Below are positions 9,201 through 18,440 of a stretch of DNA of 25,000 nt, in pieces (positions within the stretch are counted from its first letter, which is position 1; each line of letters opens with the position of its first letter). The notes under the pieces were generated by a model. The model searched no databases and had not been told where the DNA came from. It saw only the letters and a program-made list of their open reading frames with translations. The translations under genes and the position numbers were made by a program. Origin of the DNA: Strigamia acuminata (Eukaryota > Arthropoda > Chilopoda > Geophilomorpha > Linotaeniidae); the NCBI GenBank assembly GCA_949358305.1, contig CASHSZ010000035.1, positions 1 through 25,000 on the forward strand. The letters run 5' to 3'.

Positions 9201-10080
9201 TTAAAGACTCTGGTTTGACCAGGCACGAACGTTTATGTACGAGATCCAACGTCCGATCACGTGACATGTGATATATTTCGCAAAACCACCACGCCGTTTC
9301 TCCAAATTAGGTTTTCACGAAACTCGATTCTATTTTTACCCACGTGGTCACGTGCCCTTCCCGATATCAAAATCGCGTTTTAGCGAAACCCGAAGTTTCG
9401 TTTTTAATCGGCTGTTTTTGTTGGACACGAAGAAGCGTTATAGCGCGATCGCGCTAAGCGAGATTTGTAAAGTTGAGGATGCGTTACAACGCGTTTTCAA
9501 AAAACGGTTTGCCAAGAATGATAAAACACGCGCGATCGTGCGGATTGTACGAATAGGTGAAATCCGCAGAATCCGCCACGAGACTGCGAACAGGGGGTCA
9601 AGGTATAGGCCGCCGTAATGTTAAATATAGGGTCCCTTTCGCACTCCGCGAAATCCGCATGCGCGCCATAGGGTTAAGCACTCCAGAAGCGTGTGTCGCA
9701 CGCGTCGGCGCGCCGCTAAAAACATATCCTTTCCGCGGATTGGCTTCCGCGAAATCCGCATTTCGGGGGCGACTATTCTGGGGATTCCGGGTGGACCAAA
9801 CTCTTCCGGAAAACGTCCGGGGTGGTGTTGGGAGTGTCAATAGACTGTTTTGTGTCAAGGTTGTCAATTTTCATGTGAGTATTGGAAGGTTCATTTCTGC
9901 ACATTCTCATGTATTTTTTTTCACAGGAGCGACAAGGAGCGATGAAGCGGGATCGAGCGAGAGTGGGTAAAATAAACTGGTTTACGTCTCCAATGCGCGT
10001 TCAAGATGGAATACGAACTCGGAATCGACTCCAACACGCCTTCGCGTGACATACGGACGCATTCACGACCCAGATCAAAA
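9201..10080. other. Gene-poor stretch with palindromes and short repeats
   Basis: No gene is firmly supported. The block gcgaaatccgcat occurs at about 9648 and 9748, with a related gtgaaatccgcag at 9558. A perfect 16-bp palindrome, TAGCGCGATCGCGCTA, lies at 9441-9456, and cacgtggtcacgtg at about 9341. Two open frames (about 9268-9618 and 9557-9970) overlap these repeats and resemble nothing I know. A splice-like pair (cat|gtgagt near 9873 and tttttcacag near 9926) would join short open pieces, but I could not extend it into a gene. Confidence 0.4.
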
Positions 10081-10083
10081 AAT

Positions 10084-10775
10084 GATCTCGTATTCGACTC
10101 GCTTTCTAGTCGAGTACGAGTTTTGCCCTTCTTCAACGCGAAATCGTATTCGACTCGTTTTCTAGTCGAATGCGAGTTTTGCCCTTCTTCAACGCGAAAT
10201 CGTATTCGACTCGTTTTCGAGTCGAATGCGAATTTTGCCCTTCTTCAACGCAAAATCGTATTCGACTCGTTTTCGAGTCGAGTACGAGTTTTGCCCTTCT
10301 CCAACGCGAAATCGTATTCGACTCGTTTTCGAGTCGAGTACGAGTTTTGCCTTTCTTCAACGCGAAATCGTATTCGACTCGCTTTCGAGTCGAGTACGAG
10401 TTTTGCCCTTTCTACAACGCGAAATCGTATTCGACTCGTTTTCTAGTCGAATGCGAGTTTTGCCCTTCTTCAACGCGAAATCGTATTCGACTCGTTTTCG
10501 AGTCGAATGCGAATTTTGCCCTTCTTCAACGCGAAATCGTATTCGACTCGTTTTCGAGTCGAGTACGAGTTTTGCCCTTCTCCAACGCGAAATCGTATTC
10601 GACTCGTTTTCGAGTCGAGTACGAGTTTTGCCCTTCTTCAACGCGAAATCGTATTCGACTCGTTTTCGAGTCGAATGCGAATTCGTATTCGACTCGTTTT
10701 CGAGTCGAATGCGAATTTTGCCCTTCTTCAACGCGAAATCGTATTCGACTCGTTTTCGAGTCGAATACGAGATAG
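10084..10775 (+). repeat. 56-bp hairpin satellite, left arm (about 12 units)
   Basis: The unit consists of a hairpin (CGTATTCGACTCG, a TTTT or CTTTC loop, CGAGTCGAGTACG) plus the constant spacer agttttgcccttcttcaacg-cgaaat. The ttttgccctt core recurs at 10121, 10177, 10233, 10289, 10345, 10401, 10458, 10514, 10570, 10626 and 10714. One unit near 10682 has lost its core. Units vary in the loop (tttt/ttct/cttt) and in the right stem (gagtacg, gaatgcg, gaatacg). All three plus frames are open because the unit has no stop codon and its length is not a multiple of three. This is not a protein gene. Confidence 0.95.
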
Positions 10776-10789
10776 TCGATGACCCGTTC

Positions 10790-11235
10790 CCGGACTTTGA
10801 CTCGTACGACTCGTATTCGAGATGTATTCGAGATGTATTCGAATCGTATTCGAGTCGTATTCGAGATGGTCGATGATTTCCACTCGCTCGTATACGCGTT
10901 GTATACGAGCTCGTATTTTGATCGTAATCGTAAACGAATCGTTTACAAGTCGTATACGAGTTGTATACGACGTGTATACACCTCGTATACGAACGAAGTT
11001 TGTGAAAACACAATTTCCAAATAAGACGTATGTGACTACTATGTGTTTTCATGTCGTAGTAAGTATCCGGTGGATTTTCCAAACTTCGTTCGTATACGAG
11101 GTGTATACACGTCGTATACAACTCGTATACGACTTGTAAACGACTCGTTTACGATTACGATCAAAATACGAGCTCGTATACAACGCGTATACGAGCGAGT
11201 GGAAATCATCGACCATCTCGAATACGACTCGAATT
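10790..11235. repeat. Palindrome hub 1
   Basis: Arms 10857-11003 and about 11081-11225 are reverse complements over roughly 147 bases, with one clear difference (gaatcg against gactcg). They flank a spacer of about 77 bases. The arms consist largely of self-complementary blocks such as cgtatacgag, tgtatacga and cgtgtatacac. The spacer has its own inner pair, tgaaaacaca and tgtgttttca. The outer flank (agtcgatgacccgttcccgg at 10770) links the hub to the left 56-bp array. Confidence 0.9.
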
Positions 11236-11440
11236 CGATTCGTATTCGATTCGAATACGATTCGAATTCGATTCGAATACGAATACGATCAAAATACGAA
11301 CTCGTAACAACTCGAATACGAATCAAAGTCCGGGAAACAAAAATCATCGACCATCTCGTATACGATTCGAAAGCGAATCGAATACGATTTCGCGTTGAAG
11401 AAGGGCAAAATTCGTACTCGACTCGAAAACGAGATGTATT
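11236..11440. repeat. Centre between the hubs
   Basis: A run of short palindromes (cgaattcgattcg, gaatacgattcgaattcg) is followed by aagtccgggaaac, gaccatctcgtatacg and one isolated, slightly changed 56-bp unit core (gcgttgaagaagggcaaaat at 11392). Fragments of both hub and satellite are present, as expected if the centre was assembled by repeated inversion or gene conversion. Confidence 0.8.
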
Positions 11441-11885
11441 CGAGATGTATTCGAATCGTATTCGAGTCGCATTCGAGATGGTCGATGATTTCCACTCGCT
11501 CGTATACGCGTTGTATACGAGCTCGTATTTTGATCGTAATCGTAAACGAATCGTTTACAAGTCGTATACAAGTTGTATACGACGTGTATACACCTCGTAT
11601 ACGAACGAAGTTTGGGAAAACACAATTTCCAAATAAGACGTATGTGACTACTATGTGTTTTCATGTCGTAGTAAGTATCCGGTGGATTTTCCAAACTTCG
11701 TTCGTATACGAGGTGTATACACGTCGTATACAACTCGTATACGACTTGTAAACGATTCGTTTACGATTACGATCAAAATACGAGCTCGTATACAACGCGT
11801 ATACGAGCGAGTGGAAATCATCGACCATCTCGAATACGACTCGAATACGATTCGAATACATCTCGAATACATCTCGAATACGAGT
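11441..11885. repeat. Palindrome hub 2 (direct copy of hub 1)
   Basis: Repeats hub 1 in the same orientation at an offset of about 612 bases, including the spacer (gacgtatgtgactactatg). Small differences include gtttggg for gtttgtg and gtcgtatacaag for gtcgtatacgag. Its right flank (gtcaaagtccgggaacgggt near 11895) is the reverse complement of the left flank of hub 1, so the entire 10.08-12.77 kb block closes as one inverted repeat. Confidence 0.9.
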
Positions 11886-11924
11886 CGTACGAGTCAAAGT
11901 CCGGGAACGGGTCATCGACTATCT

Positions 11925-12770
11925 CGTATTCGACTCGAAAGCGAGTCGAATACGATTTCGCGTTGAAGAAGGGCAAAACTCGTACTCGACTCGAAAGCGA
12001 GTCGAATACGATTTCGCGTTGAAGAAGGGCAAAACTCGTACTCGACTCGAAAACGAGTCGAATACGATTTCGCGTTGAAGAAGGGCAAAACTCGTACTCG
12101 ACTCGAAAACGAGTCGAATACGATTTCGCGTTGAAGAAGGGCAAAACTCGTACTCGACTCGAAAGCGAGTCGAATACGATTTCGCGTTGAAGAAGGGCAA
12201 AACTCGTACTCGACTCGAAAACGAGTCGAATACGATTTCGCGTTGAAGAAGGGCAAAACTCGTACTCGACTCGAAAGCGAGTCGAATACGATTTCGCGTT
12301 GAAGAAGGGCAAAACTCGTACTCGACTCGAAAACGAGTCGAATACGATTTCGCGTTGAAGAAGGGCAAAACTCGTACTCGACTCGAAAACGAGTCGAATA
12401 CGATTTCGCGTTGAAGAAGGGCAAAACTCGTACTCGACTCGAAAACGAGTCGAATACGATTTCGCGTTGAAGAAGGGCAAAACTCGTACTCGACTCGAAA
12501 GCGAGTCGAATACGATTTCGCGTTGAAGAAGGGCAAAACTCGTACTCGACTCGAAAGCGAGTCGAATACGATTTCGCGTTGAAGAAGGGCAAAACTCGTA
12601 CTCGACTCGAAAACGAGTCGAATACGATTTCGCGTTGAAGAAGGGCAAAACTCGTACTCGACTCGAAAGCGAGTCGAATACGATTTCGCGTTGAAAAAGG
12701 GAAAAACTCGTACTCGACTAGAAAGCGAGTCGAATACGATTCCGCGTTGAAAAAGAGAAAAACTCGTACG
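11925..12770 (-). repeat. 56-bp hairpin satellite, right arm (15 units, inverted)
   Basis: The same unit as the left arm in reverse complement (gcgttgaagaagggcaaaac-tcgtactcgactcg-aaaa/aaag-cgagtcgaatacga). The period is exactly 56 from about 11964 to 12748. Thirteen units are nearly identical apart from the loop (aaaa or aaag). The last two (near 12692 and 12748) are worn (gaaaaagggaaaaac, gaaaaagagaaaaac), marking the outer, older edge. Minus-strand frames of over 320 codons cross it and are artefacts of a stop-free satellite. Confidence 0.95.
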
Positions 12771-12782
12771 CGATTCAGTGAA

Positions 12783-14035
12783 ACTAAATTTACATGTGCG
12801 CGTTGACGCGCGCGATTCGTGTGTTCTACGTGAGTAAATAGAGTGCGCGTCACATATGAATACAAAATGTCGACCATGCGTCGCCACGATGCCAGTGGAC
12901 GAATTCTGCGAATTCGTGCAAACGCAGAAAGTTAAAAATATTCAAATTTGACGCCCACGATGACACGTTCGTAGTAGACGCCTCCACAACTGCTTTTGAA
13001 AAGAATTTGATAAATGTTTGGAAATAATATTTAGGATTTTCTTTAATCATATCAGGAAACTGAAAACAGAAATAAAGTTTATACATTGGAAATTTTTTAT
13101 AATAAAATTACGTATTAAACATTATATAGCGTGAGAATGGACACTTTGATATGAAAGCGAATATTTTCGAAATTAAAACAATTATTTTCAAAGTTAAAAC
13201 GACTATTTTCGAGTATTGTTAATTCAAAACGACGTGCAGCATGGGAATAAAAAAAATTAATTGAGACGCGCTTATGACACGCGCTGCACAGCCTCACGAA
13301 TCCTAGAGGCATCCACAACTATACGCGTCGGCCCTGACGCGGTCGTCTAGACGAGCGCATCTGGACGCGCACAAAGCTAAGTTCACATGTGCGCGTCTAA
13401 ACGCGCGCGTCAAGGCCGACGCGTATGGCTGAGGACGCACTTAGGATTCGCGAGGCTGTGCAGCGCATGTCACAAGCTCGCGTCAACCAATTTTTTGGTT
13501 CCCATGCAGCACAAAAACAAAAATTGTTAAGTTGCTTAAGAATTGATTTTTTTTGGTATTTCATTGTTGATTATTAATTTAAAGAATATTTAATTGTTTT
13601 TTAAAATGGGAAAAGTTGAAAATTTGGTGGGTTTTTGTGTTTGCTTGCTCGACGGGAAATTGCAATCTCCCCGGCCGCAGCAGGCGAGCATTGAGCGGCA
13701 TGTAATTTCCACGCGCACCGTCGAAAGGATTGTATTTGTTTATGAACTCTTTTTTTCTTGTATTGTTTTTCGTGTATTGTTTTGACGTGAAAACAATTCA
13801 TTTCAATAGAATGTGACTGTTTTCAATGTAAAAATCAATGATTTCACTGGAAAACAAAGGTGGCAACGAGTGGTCGCGCGCGTCAAAGTTGAATATTTTC
13901 AACTTTCGGCGTTCGCGCGATTTCGGGGAATTCGTCCACTTGCGGCGCGGCGACGCGCGCGGCGACGTATGGTCAACGTTTTGCATTCACATGTCGAACG
14001 CGCGAACTTAGCTTTTACACGCGTGTGTCACGCGA
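12783..14035. mobile_element. Inverted-repeat element (repeat B arms)
   Basis: Bases 12848-12965 match the reverse complement of about 13862-13990. Shared blocks are atgaatacaaaatgtcgaccat-cgtcgcc, gtggacgaattc, gcgaac/gcaaacgc-gaaagtt-aaaatattcaa and tttgacgc. The arms are about 120 bp with perhaps 80 percent identity, and the interior is about 0.9 kb. No transposase frame lies inside, so it would be non-autonomous, or two opposite insertions of repeat B. A third, partial copy is at 6195. Confidence 0.65.
13234..13512. mobile_element. MITE-like inverted repeat, nested
   Basis: Starts gtgcagcatggg and ends cccatgcagcac, which is its reverse complement with one mismatch. Further in, gctgcacagcctc-cgaatcct and ctatacgcgtcggcc on the left meet ggccgacgcgtatgg, aggattcgcgaggctgtgcagc on the right. 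The arms run almost to the centre near 13373, so the whole 279 bp could fold into one long imperfect hairpin. There is no coding capacity. Confidence 0.7.
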
Positions 14036-14299
14036 TAGAAGACGCGTCGTCTACAAAACACACGTAAATAAATAAATAAATATTTTTGGTGGTTAACCCG
14101 TGTGTCTTTCCATGGAAAAAAAAAGAGAAGAGTTTTCTCGTCGTAAGATTTCTCTCAAAAATCTCTAAAACACGATAGAAAGCAGTCCAACAATCGAATT
14201 TGGCGCCATCGTACGAAGCGATTTGATTGGCCAACAATGAGCAGAGTCGTGATTGGTCTTGTCTATGCCTCCTGGATGCAGAACTAACCACCCGACATC

Positions 14300-15734
14300 A
14301 TGGACGCCTTAGTACCACAATTGATAGAAGATTTTAATGTAATTGGGGTAATTTTTATCACGAATTTTTGTCAAACGTACAGTCCCGAGTGAGTGAGTGA
14401 GCGAATGAGTGAATGAGTGAGCGAGTGAGCGAGGTGATGCGTGTGACTAACGTCCATTGGACGTTTCGTCCGTCGTTAACAGAGATCGAAACTGAGTTTA
14501 CGTCCCATTCGTTTTCCTTTGTTCAGGTTTTATTCATTTATATAACCTCCATCTTCCTCACTTTTTTTTTTTTTTTTTTTTTTTTTTCTTTTTTTACAGG
14601 TCGCTACGGAGAAAAACAGAGAGATTGGAGGGGATGGGGAAGAGGAAACGACGACTACATCGAATTTGTCGTCCGCTGTGCCATTGACCGACACGCCGTC
14701 AAAAATGGATCCTATTCCATCTAAACGCGCTTGTTTAGTGGGTGATGGAGAGATGGAAGACCCGGCGCAAGTTAACGAGGTACTGATTCGTTCGTTTGCT
14801 TTATTTGTCATCAATCTATTTATTTGTTCATCCGTTTTTTTTTTTTTTGTTTTTTTTTTTTTTTTTATCCGTTTGTCTTTTTTCTCTCTTTCAAGTCGTG
14901 TCGAGGAGAGGCGTCGCCACTGCTGCCACCGCCGCAGCGCGAGAAAAAGACGGTGGCGGGGGCGGTGAAAAAAGCCAGGCAGATCGCGTGGACTCTAGCA
15001 AAGAGATTCACGGGGACAACCAAACGAATTGAGAGGATCGAAGAGTACATGGGTTGGAGGTGGCGTGGCAGGAAGGAGATGATAGGTCGGTTGAGATCAA
15101 TGGAGAAGAAGTTGAAGCGGATGGAAAGCGACCTGGACTGGGTCGATACAGATGTGTATGATATGGAAGTGGAGGTGGAGATAACTGAGGAGGATAGAGA
15201 GGTGGACGTGGATGGAGTGAAGCGGAAGTTGAAGTGGCTATGGGTGAAGTGGAGGTGGCGGAGGCGAGATCAGGGGAACGGGAGCAGCGGGAGCGGGATG
15301 ATGTCGAACCGGTCGCCGAGAAAACGCGCGATGGTGGCATTCTTTTATCGTCTATTGCGGCGGACACGGTCGAATCCGTGTTAAAGAAATTGTCTGGCAA
15401 GGTAAGAATAAAACGCACGATGACGCGCGCGACCACTTTTCGACCTTTCATGTACATTCATTTTTGTTTGATAATTTTCAGTGTGTCGATTTGATGGCGT
15501 TGACTTCGATCAAGTCTGTCGAATCGCTGTACAAGTTTCAGCAACGGGTCTGCCAACCGGTAAACATGTTTGGTGCGCATCCACCTTTTTTGATTGTTTC
15601 TCTTATTTTTTCTTTCTTTTCAGAGGGTAATTGATGATGACGACGACGGTGACGATGTTGATAGTGACGATGGTGATAGTGACGATGGTGATAGTGACGA
15701 TGGTGAAGATGATGACGATGACAATGTCGACTAG
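14300..15734 (+). CDS. Multi-exon gene, acidic C-terminus, function unknown
   Basis: Proposed exons are 14300-14347 (or to 14338), 14600-14779, 14896-15401, 15482-15559 and 15624-15734 (TAG at 15732). All joins are phase 0. The N-terminus MDALVPQLIEDFNVIG leads into a Thr/Ser/Glu segment. Exon 3 first encodes a basic, probably helical region (KKARQIAWTLAKR, then RSMEKKLKRMESDLD). It ends in another frame as DTVESVLKKLSGK, followed by CVDLMALTSIKSVESLYKF in exon 4. The last exon is an almost pure Asp/Ser/Gly acidic tail. The frame change inside exon 3 could be a 44-base GT-AG intron at 15154-15197, which restores frame exactly but is purine-rich, or a frameshift mutation. An acidic tail with a basic helix suggests a nuclear or chromatin protein, but that is inference. 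AATAAA is at 15887. Confidence 0.5.
14562..14595 (+). promoter_or_regulatory. Near-pure T tract before a splice acceptor
   Basis: Thirty-three T residues with one C lead straight into acag|g at 14596-14600, the acceptor of exon 2 of the gene at 14300. The next intron has a similar tract (about 14837-14868). Confidence 0.6.
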
Positions 15735-15749
15735 ACAGATCATTCGAAT

Positions 15750-15838
15750 TTTTTATTTTATTTTATTTTATTTTATTTTATTTTATTTTATTTTATTTTA
15801 TTTTATTTTATTTTATTTTATTTAATTTTATTTTATTT
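15750..15838. repeat. (TTTTA)n microsatellite
   Basis: About seventeen units of ATTTT directly after the stop codon of the gene at 14300-15734, inside its presumed 3' UTR and before the AATAAA at 15887-15892. Confidence 0.95.
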
Positions 15839-15892
15839 TTTTCTTTTTCTTTATTTCTTCTTTCGTGTGTTGTTATGTTTTAATTAAATAAA

Positions 15893-16564
15893 TAAATAGT
15901 AGTTGTCGTACAATTTCATCATCAAACAAGTGGTTTAACATCGTTGTTATTACTGTTTGTTTGTTAAATTATTTGTCGTGTTCGGTTCGGCTTTGTGGAA
16001 CAATCATGATTGTGTGAAAAGTTTGGGACACCTGTCGTTGATTTCGTGTATCACCTGTTGTCTGGTGTGCTTTTTAGCCACTGACTGTCGGGTCCCGTTG
16101 GCAGGACTGAGACCGAATTGGCGTTCTATTTTTCTCTCCTTTCAGGTCGGGAGATGGACAAACGCCATGCGGAACGGCAGTTGCGATCGGTCGTCCATCG
16201 CGGTATTCTCGCGCTAGTTTTATGCTTGTATTGGACGCGCACACATTGCAAAAATAAAAGATAAATTAGCGTACTGTATCGAAACCTTGGTCCGGCTTTT
16301 GAGGAATTTTTTTTTTTCTTTCTCGTCAACAAAATATACGCGCGATCACACGTAATAACGTCAAAAAATGTTTAATAAACGCCCAAAAACCGTGCATTGG
16401 AGTCGTGAGCGCATTCCGTATTGCAGCGCGACCACGCGCGGATGCACATTGGAGTCGTGGACGACTTTGCGTCGCAATGTGATCGCGGGGAACGGGCTAC
16501 ACGCACGCTCGAATATGATGCGCGCGTCGGCAAACAATATTATCTCGTGATCGCGCGTCGTGAA
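15893..16564. other. Intergenic, with a possible small exon
   Basis: A frame at 15957-16217 crosses an acceptor-like ctcctttcag (about 16145) and is followed by aaataaaag at 16253. It matches nothing I know and has no ATG, so I leave it as possible. At 16370-16560, cattggagtcgtg occurs twice (about 16397 and 16447) in otherwise unremarkable CpG-rich sequence. Confidence 0.35.
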
Positions 16565-16790
16565 CCTACCGGGCGGATGTGACGCGTGAATAACCCCAGG
16601 ATCAAGTTTCACGAAAACCTGATTTCGAAGAAAAAAACAACATACCGGTCAGATGTGACGCGTGGATAACCCCAGGGTCAGGTTTCACGAAAACCTGATT
16701 TCGAGGAAAAAATAACCTACCAGGCGGATGTGACGCATGGATAACCCCAGGATCAGGTTTCACGAAAACCTGATTTCAAGGAAAAAACGA
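16565..16790. repeat. Three tandem 75-bp units with a hairpin
   Basis: Units start at 16565, 16641 and 16716. Each reads ctaccgggcggatgtgacgc..ggataaccccagg.tcaggtttcacgaaaacctgatttcgagg with minor changes. The segment caggttt-cacga-aaacctg is a 7-bp stem with a 5-base loop. It is perfect in units 2 and 3 and broken by one change (caagttt) in unit 1. A related ggttttcacgaaac occurs at about 9309. Confidence 0.9.
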
Positions 16791-16849
16791 AAAGACGCAC
16801 AAAGACTACAGGATAAAAATGATACGTAGAGAGAAGAAAATAGAAATTG

Positions 16850-17200
16850 ATTCCCCGATTCGTGAAATTAATTTCACATCGTGTACTCCAACCATTAATT
16901 GCATTGTCGTATTAGGTGTTGTGTGAAACGAAGATCGTAAACGTTTCGATCGGTTTACGATTTAAATTTCATCTCTCGGTGCGCGTCGCATCGTCCTAAA
17001 TGACGCGAATTCATATCACCGCGTTCGCCAGATTCACGAGCACTTCCAAACCGTTCGTTTCGGACCTTCGCGGGGATCCGGAGGGTTTCGGTGTCTGTCT
17101 GGTCTCATGTCCCAGACTCGCTGCGTTGCGCAGTCACCGGCCAACCAAATGTGTCGGTTAGACGCGTCGCAATGAATAGGGGCAGACATGGATGTGTGTT
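16850..17200 (-). repeat. R1 repeat, copy h (inverted)
   Basis: The reverse complement reads accgaaaccctccggatccccgcgaagg, then gaattcgcgtcattta, gagatgaaatttaaatcgtaaacc, gtttcacacaacacct and attaatggttggagtacac. This follows copies a (480-740) and b (2660-2850) block for block. It is the only R1 copy on the minus strand in this window and belongs to the 'aaatttaaatcgtaaacc' subfamily. Confidence 0.75.
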
Positions 17201-17879
17201 AAAAAATAAACAATAGTTGGCTGCTGCGGATAACCTCGACCACTCGTCTCAATCGTTCGCTCAACCGACAGGGGCGCACCACTGCAGATTTAAATTTTCA
17301 GATTTCAATGGGAGACCTTGTCTCACACAAGGTACGGAATCTCCTTTGTGCCATCCTCGATTCAATCGTTAAAGACAGCATGCTCCTCGACCAGGACTGA
17401 CTAATAGAATCAACTGACATTTTACCCACCGCGTTTGATCGCGCGCGTGCTTTTCTTCTCCCTGCCCATCCGTCCGCTTGTTTATTCTATCGTTTGGGCG
17501 ATGTTGCGGAACAAAACGTCTACCTTTTTTATCGCCTTTACACGACCTTTCTTTATTACCCTCCTTCTTGGAATGTGCGTGGCCCCTAGCAATTACGTAA
17601 CCAAACAGGGTGCTCACGTTGTTCTCTCTTTTGGTCTAGATAATCCCATTTTCTCCACCGCCACTCAAACACGCCCACATAAAAAATCCAAAGATTTGTT
17701 TATTTTATTTTATTTTTCTATTTAACAAAACAGACAAACAAAACAAATCGAAAATTAGAGAGAAAATCTGAATAAAAATTGAATAAAGATTGAAACAAAA
17801 ATTGAATAAAAATCGAATGAAAATTGTAATAGAAATTGAATAAAAAAATTGGAGTAAAATTGGAATGAAAATAGAAAAA

Positions 17880-18087
17880 AATTGACAAATCCAACGACGC
17901 ATTCGATTGCGGTGGCCACCGAGGTGGCCGCCGCCACTGCACGCAAAGCTTCTCGGATGGTTTCGGGGCTCCTCCCATCTCCATCTCCCTGCACGCCACC
18001 GTGGTCGATTCCGCCACCGTGGTCGATTCCGCCACCATACCGACCGCCAAGGCAATCGTCCAAAAACGAGTTTAGGTCCTCCAACAT
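17880..18087 (-). CDS. Doubtful glycine-rich ORF
   Basis: On the minus strand, an ATG at 18087 starts MLEDLNSFLDDCLGG, followed by a GGGIDHGGGIDHGG double repeat (an 18-bp direct repeat in DNA) and REALRAVAAATSVATAIE. The frame then runs into T-rich sequence (17700-17880), which is more like intron or UTR than coding. A short upstream frame (18326-18231, MGKQKTSARRVYPARCYYAR) could be a first exon, but I found no splice pair that joins the two cleanly. The plus strand is also open across the region (17882-18337), so the direction is not certain. Confidence 0.25.
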
Positions 18088-18395
18088 AAACGCGAAGCGG
18101 ATGGCCGCGACAATCCTGTCCGACCAAATCCGCGCGCGATGCCACTGCCTCTACACCGGCGGTCTCGGCGCAAGACAGTTGGTAGAAGAAGAGCGAAATA
18201 AAAAATTAACATTTGAATTAATAATTGGTCAAGACGCTGGGCCAGTCACTTCGGTCGCGCGCGTAGTAACAACGCGCCGGGTACACGCGTCTAGCCGAGG
18301 TCTTCTGTTTACCCATTTGGAAAGAAAGAGAAAATGAATAAACGTAATTTAATGAGAAGCAAATACTTGTAGATGCAAATAAAACGTAGGGGAGA

Positions 18396-18412
18396 GGGGG
18401 GGGGGGGGGGGG
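18396..18412. repeat. Poly-G tract (17 G)
   Basis: An uninterrupted run of G on the plus strand (C on the minus strand), in an AT-rich setting. It is next to no gene that I can define. Confidence 0.95.
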
Positions 18413-18440
18413 AAGAAAAACCCAAACCAAACAAAACCAA

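Noticed and set aside
9666-9676. ATAGGGTTAA as the right end of a piggyBac-type MITE
   Set aside because: No inverted partner (TTAACCCTAT) was found upstream in the window.
10084-12770. CRISPR-like array
   Set aside because: The period is regular and palindromic, but the spacers are identical rather than unique, the DNA is eukaryotic and no cas gene is present.
10006-12887. Long overlapping open frames (up to over 320 codons) on both strands
   Set aside because: They lie in a 56-bp satellite whose sequence has no stop codons and whose length is not a multiple of three, so several frames are open at once and encode the same peptide in rotation. That is an effect of the repeat, not coding.
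17435-17725. Hydrophobic plus-strand frame
   Set aside because: It has no clear start context and no splice support, it ends in T-rich simple sequence, and the opposite strand is open with equal length.
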